DNA from: Phlegmacium glaucopus
Lineage: Eukaryota > Basidiomycota > Agaricomycetes > Agaricales > Cortinariaceae
Direction: 5' to 3'
Assembly (NCBI GenBank): GCA_015039465.1
Contig: MU130567.1
Location: 201,239 to 265,238, forward strand
Length of the DNA: 64,000 nucleotides
A program made the position numbers and the translations under genes. Numbering within the stretch: the first letter of the stretch is position 1; the number at the start of each line of letters is the position of its first letter. The notes under the pieces were generated by a model. That model ran no database searches. It saw only the letters and a program-made list of their open reading frames with translations, and was not told the origin of the DNA. Positions 13,564-23,163 of the stretch are shown here, one piece after another.

Positions 13564-16500
13564 ATGAAGCGTATTTTTAAGAAAACTTTCAAGTCCAAGG
13601 AATCAAAACATTCCTCTCTGACCATCAACGATGCTCTGGGTTCAAGCTCTGAACCAGGAACATCGAAATCGACCATCAAAACAAGCGCCGTTGATCCTAT
13701 GCTATCCGTCCCTGCTAGTGCTGCGGCTGCAAGTGCACAAGTTACTCAAATCGCTGGCGTTACTGTGAGCGTTCAGATTTGCCCATCGCATCTTTAAGTA
13801 TTCAATCGTTGTTATCGATCAGGTTGCCCATGACCTAGTCTCTACTTCGGTTTCCACTTTGGCGATCAATGAGCTTGCTCCTGTAAGCATTCCACCCGCT
13901 GGCGTTAATGTGAGTGTCCAACTTAGCCCATCATATCCATCACTAATCATCCTCGTCGATCAGAGCGCCCATGAACTCCAAGTCTCCGCTTCGATTTCCG
14001 CTCCGGCTGTCGCTCCTGTGGCCCATCCGGAAGGGAATTCACCCTCGCCTGCCGCCGTAATGCAAGGCAAATTGGGATCCGTAGAATCGGAACAAAATCC
14101 CTCAGTGAGTTGCTTACACAATGTGTTCTCGGCTTACACTGATGATGATCAGCAGGCTCAACAATCACTCTCGGGTCTCTTTGCGAATGTCCAGAGTATC
14201 CTCATTACCGGTGGCACTTTTGTAAGTCTTTCGCATAGGTTGTGTCTATGATTTAGCAATAATTATGCATATAGAACAATGTCAATGTTCCCCCTGCCAA
14301 TACTGGTGAAGGACAGATGAAGATCGCTCTAACTCAAAAACCCAACTCAAGTCCAATCTTTACTGGACGGAAAGATGTACTCGATAAACTTGGGAAGATT
14401 TTTGTTCATCGTGCTACTAGTGGACTGATGTCTAGGCGCTTGTGTCTCCTCTGGGGACTTGGAGGGATTGGAAAGACCCAGATTTGTCTCAAGTTCATAG
14501 AAGGAATGTCTGACAGGTAAGGGTCTTCATTTTGCCATTCACAACATGGATTTATTTGTCTGTTAGTTTTGCACATGTATTTTGGGTTGATGCCTCCTCT
14601 CAGGAGAGCATTGAAATGTCCCTCAAAGGCATATCTAGCCTTTCTGCTGCCCAAGATTCCCATGTGGATGGCTCAGTTGAGTCTGTCCTTCAGTGGATAT
14701 CTTCCCTCCAAGAAGAATGGTTGATTGTATTTGATAATGCTGATGATCCTCCTCCAGAGGTGGTGGATAAGTTCATTCCTCCAGGTAACAGAGGTAATAT
14801 TCTGATTACTAGCAGAAACCAATCCATGGGAAGGATTGTATCATCTGAGAACAAAATTGGGATCAATGAGATGGAGGTACCAGATGCTATAACTCTACTT
14901 CTCAAAGCCAGCTGCTTGGATCCATTGCCTGAGCATCTGCAAGCTGGCAAAAAGATTGTGACTGAGCTTGGGTGCATTCCTCTTGCTATTGATCATGCTG
15001 GGGCCTATATTGAGGCTGGGAAATGTGATATTGATCAATATTTGAGGCAATTCTCATTGCATCGTCAGGTTCTTATGTCAGATGCTACATTCACAGGGGC
15101 ATCAAAGTATAATAAAACAGTGTATGGGACTTGGGATCTTTCTTTCAAAGAAATAGAGAAGAGGGCCAGTGGACATTCCACTGCTGGAGATCCACAAGCA
15201 GCCCAGGCTGCAATCCTAATTCTTCAAATATGTGCATTCTATCATCATAGCAATATTTCTAAAGACATATTCCAATCTGCTGCTGAGGAGGCAGCCATAG
15301 GACATATTGATAGTGACATAGCTGAAAAGTTACCTCAGGCAGTCACTTCACTGGATCATACTCTGCTTGGCTTGGACAATGATGGTCACTGGGATGAATT
15401 CATATTTGGACAAGGGATTAGTGTCCTTCTATCATTCTCCTTGGTGAAAAGAGGACAATCATCTAAAATATTGTCTGTTCATCCTCTGGTGCACTACTGG
15501 AGTCGGGAGAGAATGTCAAAAGCTGAGCAACAAAGAATGTGTGAGATGGGAAGCATAATCTTGTCCTGTGCAATTCCATGGAGATTTGAAAGTCAGGATT
15601 ATGCACTGCGACAGTTGATGTTTCCACATATTAAGGCAAATAAGTTACATAGAAGGCAGATAGGATATATTGAGCAGTACTATGATGATAAATGGAGCAA
15701 ATTTTCACTAGTGATGTGGGAGAATGGAGACTGGGGCAATGCAGAGGAGCTGGACATTCAAGTTATGGACATGAGGAAGAAGCTGCTTGGTGCAGAACAT
15801 CCACACACCATCACCAGTATGGAAAATATAGCAAGCACATATAGCGATCAGGGAAGGTGGAATGAGGCAGAGCAGCTGCAGGTTCATGTTCTGGACATGA
15901 GGAAGAAGCTGCTTGGTGCAGAACATCCAGACACCATCACTACTATGGCAAATATAGCAACCACATTTTGGGCTCAGGGAAGGTGGAATGAGACAGAGCA
16001 GCTGCAGGTTCATGTTCTAGACATGAGGAAGAAGCTGCTTGGTGCAGAACATCCATACACCATCACTAGCATAGCAAATCTAGCAACCACACTTTGGGCT
16101 CAGGGAAGGTGGAATGAGGCAGAGCAGCTGGACATTCAAGTTATAGACATGAGGAGGAAGCTGCTTGGTGCAGAACATCCAGACACCATCACCAGTATAG
16201 AAAATCTAGCAAGTATATACAGAGATCAGGGAAGGTGGAATGAGGCAGAGCAGCTGCAGGTTCAAGTTATGGATATGAGGAGGAAGCTGCTTGGTGCAGA
16301 ACATCCACACACATTCACCAGTATGGCAAATATAGCAAGCATATACAGAGATCAGGGAAGGTGGAATGAGGCAGAGCAGCTGCAGGTTCAAGTTATGGAC
16401 ATGAGCAAGAAGTTGCTTGGTGCAGAACATCCACACACAATCACCAGTATGGCAAATCTAGCAAGCACATACAGGGATCAGGGAAGGTGGAATGAGGCAG

Positions 16501-16985
16501 AGCAGCTGGAGGTTCAAGTCCTGGACATGAGCAAGAAACTGCTTGGTGCAGATCATCCAGACACCCTCACCAGTATGGCAAATCTAGCAAGCACATACAG
16601 GGATCAAGGAAGGTGGAATGAGGCAGAGCATCTGGAGGTTCAAGTTCTGGACATGAGCAAGAAGCTACTTGGTGCAGATCATCCATGCACCATCACCAGT
16701 ATGGAAAATATAGCAAGCACATACAGGGATCAGGGGAGGTGGAATGAGGCAGAGCAGCTGGGCATTCAAGTTATGGACATGAGGAAGAAGCTGCTTGGTG
16801 CAGAACACCCACACACCCTCACCAGTATGGCAAATCTAGCAAGCACATACAGGGGTCAGGGAAGGTGGAATGATGCAGAGCAGCTGGGCATTCAAGTTAT
16901 GGACATGAGGAAGAAGCTGCTTGGTGGAGAACATTCACATGCCCTTATCAGTATGGCAAATCTGGCAAGTACATCTAGTGATTAG
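13564..16985 (+). CDS. NB-ARC P-loop protein with C-terminal TPR array (fungal NLR-like)
   Basis: Six exons (13564-13764, 13823-13909, 13964-14104, 14153-14221, 14275-14516, 14567-16985) give 1052 residues. Residues 1-170 are basic, then Ser/Ala/Pro-rich, with no recognisable effector domain; exons 1-3 look internally duplicated. The NTPase follows: LLWGLGGIGKTQ (Walker A, about residue 224), EEWLIVFDNADD (Walker B, about 298), GNILITSRNQ and a GLPL-like LGCIPLAIDHAGAYI. A winged-helix-like region leads to ten kinesin-light-chain-type TPR units from about residue 633. Proteins of this design act as NTP-driven receptors in fungal non-self recognition; the ligand here is unknown. The last unit ends at a TAG where other units have CAG, and repeat-like sequence continues briefly before an ADE12 fragment. 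CpG is nearly absent from exon 6 only. The start is the first ATG in frame with the exon chain. Confidence 0.88.
15740..16985 (+). repeat. ten near-identical 126-bp TPR-coding units
   Basis: The LLGAEHP core recurs ten times at a strict 42-residue (126-bp) spacing. Units agree over most of their length at the DNA level. The residue after HP cycles through H, D, Y, D, H, H, D, C, H (tenth unit HSH). The helix positions after EQL vary among LQ, LD, LE and LG, and the helix-B start varies among YSDQ, FWAQ, LWAQ, YRDQ and YRGQ. This pattern fits concerted evolution of a recognition surface. Confidence 0.9.
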
Positions 16986-17025
16986 GGAAGAGGAATGAGG
17001 CAGAGCAGCTGAAGGTTTAAGTTAT

Positions 17026-17208
17026 AGTAATCCTCCAACTAGCAAAATATGTAAATTGTATTCTGACCTGAGAACCCAGCCAATTCTTTTTCATCTATCT
17101 TATTTGACTCCCACTTTAGTTTCTGGAAGCTGGTCAAGAACATTAAGTTTAGTGAGGTTCAGACTATTCAACATTGTAGCCATTCATCATACATGAGTGT
17201 TTGAGAAC
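17026..17208 (-). pseudogene. decayed genomic fragment of adenylosuccinate synthetase
   Basis: This 183-bp segment aligns with 10912-11088 of the intact gene in the same orientation, covering part of its last intron plus part of the exon upstream. Because intron sequence is included, the copy arose at the DNA level and not from mRNA. Differences are mostly C-to-T or G-to-A transitions (for example CCCGGCC to CCCAGCC, CACGAG to CATGAG), plus small indels (a 3-nt loss and a 6-nt gain). It begins within about 5 bp of the broken last TPR unit, so it marks the breakpoint that truncated that array. Confidence 0.85.
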
Positions 17209-17386
17209 TGTTGAATATTCAAACTGTGTGTTACCACAAACACAAAGCATTTTTATCTATTATTTCTTACTTGTACTATTTCTCCCTTATTGTATTTTTC
17301 ATGTGACTGTGCTGATGTCACAATCACAACACATTTCACAGCTCATCTTTGAAGCCTCATAACTTGCTCAATTCTTCATGTAATGC

Positions 17387-17818
17387 TGTTATGAACATTT
17401 ATTTTTCTTTTCTTAAACACCGCCGAACACGATACCGTTTCACTTACATGCACTTTACTCTTCTTTTTCATTTCCGTTTACACATGCTCACCTCATTCTT
17501 TTCATTGTTTCACAAACATGCGTATGACTCATTACATGAGTCAACTCTATTTTTACTTATGACTCACTCCTTACATACATATGACTCATGTTATACACAA
17601 CTCATCTACTTACTATAAATACAGTATTTACAATAACTGTACTCCTTAGCTAGTTCTTGAGAATCATACTTAGTTGCTTACTCTGAAACTTCCTCAAACT
17701 CATAAGACAATTCCTCAAGACAATTCTCTTGGTATTCTTTGAGCTCACTGTGAATGAATGAATTCTTCTTTATGACTGTTTACGATCAGAGACATCTGAA
17801 TCATTCAAAGTCATAACA
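17387..17818 (+). mobile_element. solo LTR related to the adjacent chromovirus
   Basis: A 432-bp sequence starts TGTTATGAAC and ends CATAACA, with a perfect 5-bp target duplication AATGC (17382-17386 and 17819-17823). It aligns with the 5' LTR at 18242-18643, including the TATAAATA box and the TTAGCTAGTTCTTGAG stretch downstream of it. Extra sequence around 17518-17600 makes it longer. No internal domain accompanies it, so it is an LTR-LTR recombination remnant. Confidence 0.85.
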
Positions 17819-17876
17819 AATGCTTTGAAATCCTGTACAGAGTCTTATAATTTCTAATTAAAGAGAATTCATATGT

Positions 17877-18229
17877 CCTGACCAAATATACTACTATGGA
17901 TAAAATGCATCCTATCTGAGTTTGAATGCATTTAATAGCATAATAAAATTCAGGTTTACCCTCTAGTATGTAATATAGATGTATGAATAATTTTTAGGAC
18001 AATCAGAGCTAAGGCTGGATGTCAACATACAAGTTTGTTCAGATTCAGTAAACTCAACATTGTTGCATAAATTACTATTCTACATCCAACAATGACTATG
18101 ATTGTCCTGAAAATCATGCATCTGTATTACATTTCACAGAGTACAGATACAAGGTTTCATCTCATTAAATATGTTCAAACTCATATGGGAGGCATTTGAT
18201 CCATAGTAGTATATTTGGTCAGTGTCAGG
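17877..18229. repeat. 353-bp imperfect palindrome (foldback/MITE-like)
   Basis: Arms 17877-18023 and 18081-18229 are inverted copies of about 150 bp around a spacer of about 57 bp. The outermost 40 bases are best conserved: CCTGAC, then CAAATATACTACTATGGAT, then AAATGC. Inner portions share AGGACAATCA and GGATGT blocks. The right arm has a 6-7 bp insertion near its tip. Target duplications are not obvious. It lies exactly between the solo LTR and the 5' LTR of the full-length retroelement. Confidence 0.72.
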
Positions 18230-18241
18230 GGATACTATGTA

Positions 18242-18643
18242 TGTTACGAACTATTTTTCTTTTTCCTTTAACTCCACTGAACACATGCCCGTTTCATACA
18301 CATGCATTCCACTTCTTCCTTTCATTACCGTCTACACATGCCTACCTCACTTCTTTCATCATTTCATCTATTATTAACCATGCATACCCTCTTACATGTG
18401 GACGTTTCACCCTATGCACGACTCTCTCTTATTTACTATAAATACCGTATTTACACTACTGTATTCCCTTAGCTAATTCTTGAGAATCCAATGCAGTTAC
18501 CTTACTCTTGAACGACCTCAGACTCCTTAGACAATACCTCGAGAATGACTCTCTTGGCATTCTATTGAGCTCACTGTTGAATGAACGATCTCTTATACGA
18601 CTGTCTACGGTCAGAATCCTCTGAACCGTTCGAAGTTGTAACA
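18242..18643 (+). repeat. 5' LTR of the chromovirus
   Basis: The LTR begins TGTTACGAAC and ends GTAACA, giving the inverted TGTTAC/GTAACA tips. A TATAAATA box lies at 18437-18444. TAGCTAATTCTT at 18470-18481 begins 33 bp after the TATA box, where a transcript is expected to start, and is the exact complement of the sequence just after the LTR. Confidence 0.87.
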
Positions 18644-18656
18644 AAAGAATTAGCTA
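18644..18656 (+). other. candidate self-priming primer-binding site
   Basis: AAAGAATTAGCTA immediately follows the LTR. Its reverse complement occurs in the LTR at 18470-18481 (12 nt exact), at the predicted RNA 5' end. Tf1/sushi-type elements prime reverse transcription from the 5' end of their own RNA in this arrangement instead of using a tRNA. Confidence 0.62.
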
Positions 18657-18834
18657 TTGTATTCCTACATGCTCTCTTCTTAGAAGTGTTGGTTATATCT
18701 AGCCAAACCTGACACACTGACGAAAACAAACCCGAACAAATACTGTGAAAAGTTAATTACTTGATCCAGTATAAGAAGATAGAGCAAGGACTTCTACACT
18801 TCTACGAAACAAACCGAAACCGAACAAACACACA

Positions 18835-19329
18835 ATGGCTGGAGAATCCTCAATTGCTCCCCATGTCCCGAAAGAATTGAACATCAATAAACCGACGCCC
18901 TTTACCGGCAACAGATGCAAAGTAAAGACATTCCTCCAAGAATGCAAGATATACTTGAGCGTAAACGACAAAGTCTACTTCGCCGATGGCTCAAAAATCA
19001 CTTTCATCCTTTCCTTCATGAATGATGGAGAAGCAGGTCAATGGAAGGAAACATGGATCGACAGCATCACCGATGCAGCCGGGACAATTACTCTCCCCTC
19101 ACTCCAAGTCTTCTATGACACCATCGCTGAACAGTTCAAAGAAGTAAACCGAACTCAAGATGCGATCCACAAACTGACCCTCCTACAACAAGGAAAGAAG
19201 TCAGCCGAACAAATAGTTACCAAATTCTCCCTCTTGACGAGACAGGCCGGATTAGAAGAAACAAGTGCATCAGACAACATCCACCTGATCCACATGTTCC
19301 AAAAGATTCTGAACCCATCTCTGACATGA
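18835..19329 (+). pseudogene. chromovirus gag (truncated)
   Basis: The frame starts at 18835 (164 codons) and contains a Ty3-type capsid region: PTPFTGNRCKVKTFLQECKI, an FADGSKITFILSFMNDGEAG stretch and a typical C-terminal capsid helix region near QAGLEE. It stops at a TGA. Homology appears to continue past the stop (GWKDRAIQYD around 19370). No CCHC zinc knuckle is seen before the protease begins at about 19430, so the nucleocapsid portion seems deleted. Confidence 0.8.
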
Positions 19330-19393
19330 AAAATCTTACTATCCCTCGACGTCCCCATGACGATTAAAGGATGGAAAGACAGAGCGATTCAAT

Positions 19394-22300
19394 ATGATAC
19401 CCATTTCTTTAACAAGCAAAACGCAAGGAGATCCGGAAATCATCGAACAAGCTTTTATTGACTCAGGAGCAGACAGAAAATTCATCGACCAAAACTTCGT
19501 GAGAACACAAAAATTTACAATCAAAACCTTAAATGTTCCCATCAAAGTTTTTAATGTCGATGGTACTCCCAACAAATGAGGCACGATCAAACATTACATA
19601 AACCTCGAGATCAATGTACTAGGACAAAAGAAGATGAACCAACTTTTAGTCACTGGATTAGGGAAACACAAGATTATTCTAGGAGCGACCTGGCTCAAAG
19701 GAAACAATCCCGAAATAGACTGGAAGAAAGAAACCCTTACATGGCATGAACCCGAACGAACGAAAGAAGAACAACCACGGAAACCAATTTTTAGGACACC
19801 CTCGAAACCTCCCACTGTCGAAGATGAATATGACACAGAAGAATATCTCAATTGAACACAGAACCCTACCGACGATGATGAAATATCAGTACTTGTTGCT
19901 TTTATCAATGGCAAAACGGACAACAAATATTGGATTAACGTGAAAACCTCTGCTTCACAAGACCTGGCTATGAAATACGACATCAAGCCTGACATCCCTG
20001 TCGAAGAAATAGTACCACCACAGTATCATGAATACTTAGATGTATTTGATGAGAAAAAGGCGGACAGATTTCCTGAACCACGACCCTGGGACCATAAGAT
20101 CAAAATGAAACCAAACTTCCAACCGAAATCTTTCAAAATGTATAATCTTACTCCAGCAGAACAAATCGAATTGGACAAATTCCTCAGAGAGAATCTCGAC
20201 CGAAAATACATTCAAAAATTGAAATCCCCAATGGCCTCACCATTCTTCTTCGTATCAAAGAAAGATGGAAAGCTCCAACCCTGTCAAGATTACCAATATT
20301 TGAATGACCACACAATCAAAAACGCTTATCCACTCCCACTTATCACCAAAATCATGGATAAACTCAAAGGCGCAACTTGTTTTACAAAGTTTGACATCCT
20401 AAGAGGTTACAACAATGTCCGGATTGCCAAAGGAGATAAATGGAAAGCCGCTTTCAAAATGAATCGAGGATTATTTGAACCGACAGTGATGTTCTTTGGA
20501 ATGTGTAATTCACCGGCAACATTCCAAGCGATGATGGATTCTATTTTTGAAGATCTCATCGAAGGCGATTACATCATTGTTTACATGGACGACATCCTGA
20601 TCTTTGCCAAAAATGAAAAGGATCTTGAAGAAATTACAAAAAAGGTTTTACAACGTCTACGGGAAAACAATCTCTATTTGAAGCCAAAGAAATGCGAATT
20701 CAATAAGAAGAAAGTCGAATATCTTGGAATGATCATTAAAGAAGGCAAAATCTCTATGGACCCAACCAAACTCAAGGGTATCCGAGACTGGCCTACTCCC
20801 ACCTCTGTTAAGGAAGTACGATCCTTTTTAGGATTCGGAAACTTTTACCGGCAATTTATCCAACGCTTTTCTGACCTCTGTCAACCGTTGAACAATCTTC
20901 TGAAGAAAGATGCACCTTTTGAATGGACCGATAAATGCCAAGAAACTTTTGAACTCTTGAAACAACGCTTTACTGAAGAACCGGTTTTACGAATGCCCGA
21001 TCCGACTCGACCTTTCCAAATCACATCCGATGCTTCGAAATACGCATCAGGCGCAGTCCTTACACAGACAGACATGAACGGAGACTGACACCCCATAGCT
21101 TTCTTATCCAAAAGCTTCTCCCCCACCAAAAAAACTATGAAATCTATGATTGTGAACTCCTAGCAATCATAAGAGCTTTAACCGACTGGAGACATTACAT
21201 CCTTGGATCCGAACATACAACGACAGTCTACTCTGATCACAAGAACTTAACCTACTACCGAACCGCACAAAAACTGAATAGACGACAAGCTAGATGGTTG
21301 TTATTCCTCTCTGAGTTCAATGTCAACCTCATCCATCTACCAGGAAACAAAATGATCCAATCCGATGCTTTATCCAGACGGGCTGATTTCTGCCCTAAGG
21401 ATGACAACGACAATGAAGATATCACAATGCTCCCTGACTCTTTATTTGTTAATCTCGTAGATCTTGATTTACAACAACAAATAGCCGACTCTACCAATAT
21501 AGATACCGACGCCGCAGATGCATTACGCTCTTTACTCGAAAAAGGACCTTCTAATCTAAGAAGTGATCTTGGAGACTGGTTGACTGAAGAATTCATGGGA
21601 AAACTGATTCTATTTTACAAGGGAAAGAACTACATTCCTCAAAACCGGGAACTTCGTCAATGATTAGCCAAACAATTCCACAATTCACCAACTGCAGGAC
21701 ACCCAGGAGAATTGGAAACTTATAATTTGATCTCTCAACATTACTGGTGGCCTGGACTTCGTACTTTCGTGAAGAACTACGTGAAGGGCTGTGCTGATTG
21801 TCAACAGTTCAAGATAAACCGAAACCCATCAAAACTGTTGTTTCTACCTATAGAAGGACCAAAAGATTCAAGACCTTTCACAAATTGTTCCATGGACCTG
21901 ATTACAGATCTACCACCTATCGACGGCAAAGACACTATCTTGGTCGTGGTCGACCACGGGCTTACAAAGGGGGTGATTCTTATCCCTTGCGCAAAGACGT
22001 GCACTTTGGAAGACATCGCTCAATTTTTACTTGACAACCTTTACAAACGATTCGGACTCCCAGACAAGGATGATCTCTGACAGAGACCCTTGATTCACTG
22101 CCAAAGTGTTCGAAAATCTCTTCAAATTACTCGGAATAGAACATGCAAAGACAACGGCTTTCCACCCACAATCTGACAGAACTACAGAATGCTTTAACCA
22201 AGAAATTGAAGCTTATCTCTCCATCTATTGTTTTGACAACCCGACAAGCTGGTTAACTGCTCTACCGACGCTCGAATTTACCCATAATAACCGAAGACAC

Positions 22301-22855
22301 TCTGGAAGAACACGAACCCCTTTCAAACTGATCATGGGATCATCTCCAATCTCCATACCTCTCTCATTTGAAAACACGCAATTCCCTGCCGTTGAAGAAT
22401 GAACATGGAAATTACTCAAAGACCGAGAAGAAGCACTTGCTGCACATGAAATGGCAAGACACCGAATGGAGAACAGAATCAAATCAAACTTTCAACTGTT
22501 CAAAGAAGGACAACTGGTCTGGTTAGACTCCAGAAATTTAAAAACAAATTACAACAAAAAGATCGCACCACGACCAGAAGGACCATTCCCTATCAAAAAA
22601 GTCCTTGGACCCCTCACCTACCGATTGAAACTCCCTGAAACATGGAAGATTCACAATGTCTTTCACGCATACCTCCTCATGCCTTACGTCGAAAATGAAG
22701 TACGCGGACCGAATTTCCTTAAACCACCCGCTGAAATTGTCGATGGACAAGAAGAATACAAAGTCGAAGCTATCATAGGACAAAGAAAACGAGGACGCAG
22801 ATATCAATTCAAGAACGTGGGAACCCAAATCACACATCAAAAATGCAGATGACAC
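19394..22855 (+). pseudogene. chromovirus pol: protease, RT/RNase H, integrase, chromodomain remnant
   Basis: The protease carries FIDSGAD near 19456. Reverse transcriptase (19940-21088) keeps the [15 protein letters not shown] block and the catalytic [12 protein letters not shown] near 20575. RNase H follows after a TGA at 21086-21088 and further stops and a frame change near 21160. Integrase has the YWWPGLRTFVKNYVKGCADCQ zinc-binding block, the core domain and a frameshift near 22070. The chromodomain is cut: YKVEAIIGQRKRGRRYQF joins directly, in another frame, to the tail reading WEPKSHIKNADDTL, so its centre is deleted. In-frame stops seen are predominantly TGA. The protein cannot be made intact. 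Confidence 0.93.
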
Positions 22856-22908
22856 ATTGACACTTTATAAACAAAGCCATCACCTCTATTAGAACAACTT
22901 CCAAAAAC

Positions 22909-23163
22909 ATGCGTTTCATTTGGACATTTCACCTTATGCACAATTCTCATTTATTTACTATAAATACCATATTTACACTACTGTATTCCCTTAGCTAATT
23001 CTTGAGAATCTAACTTGTTACTTTGCTCTCGAACTTCCTCAAACTCTTAAGACGATTCCTCAAGACTTCTCTCTTGGTATTCTTTAGAGCTCATTAAATG
23101 ATGAACCGATCTCTTTATACAACTGTCTACGGTCAGAACTATCTGAACCGTGAAGTTGTAACA
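22909..23163 (+). repeat. truncated 3' LTR of the chromovirus
   Basis: About 255 bp align with the last two thirds of the 5' LTR (from the TGGAC-TTTCACC block at 18397 onward), including TATAAATA and TTAGCTAATTCTTGAG, and end GTAACA. The first 150 or so bases and any polypurine tract are missing. Many transitions separate it from the 5' LTR, so the insertion is not recent. Confidence 0.82.

Larger units (their letters stand above)
18242..23163 (+). mobile_element. Ty3/Gypsy chromovirus, Tf1-like, decayed
   Basis: A 4.9-kb element holds a 402-bp 5' LTR, gag, protease, reverse transcriptase/RNase H, integrase, a chromodomain remnant and a truncated 3' LTR, in the order expected of chromoviruses. 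Several in-frame TGA codons, frameshifts and deletions make it non-autonomous. Flanking 5-mers (ATGTA left, AGTTG right) do not match, and the 3' LTR lacks its first 150 or so bases, so the ends were rearranged. Its CpG content is higher than in the surrounding block, suggesting a younger insertion. Confidence 0.95.

Noticed and set aside
15708..16436. Minus-strand frames with repeated LLCLIPPSL motifs
   Set aside because: Antisense shadow of the TPR repeats; the plus-strand frame is the one with family motifs.
19327..22405. Alternative genetic code (TGA read as an amino acid) in the retroelement
   Set aside because: TGA sites correspond to both Arg and Trp positions and coincide with frameshifts and deletions, so decay explains them better than recoding.
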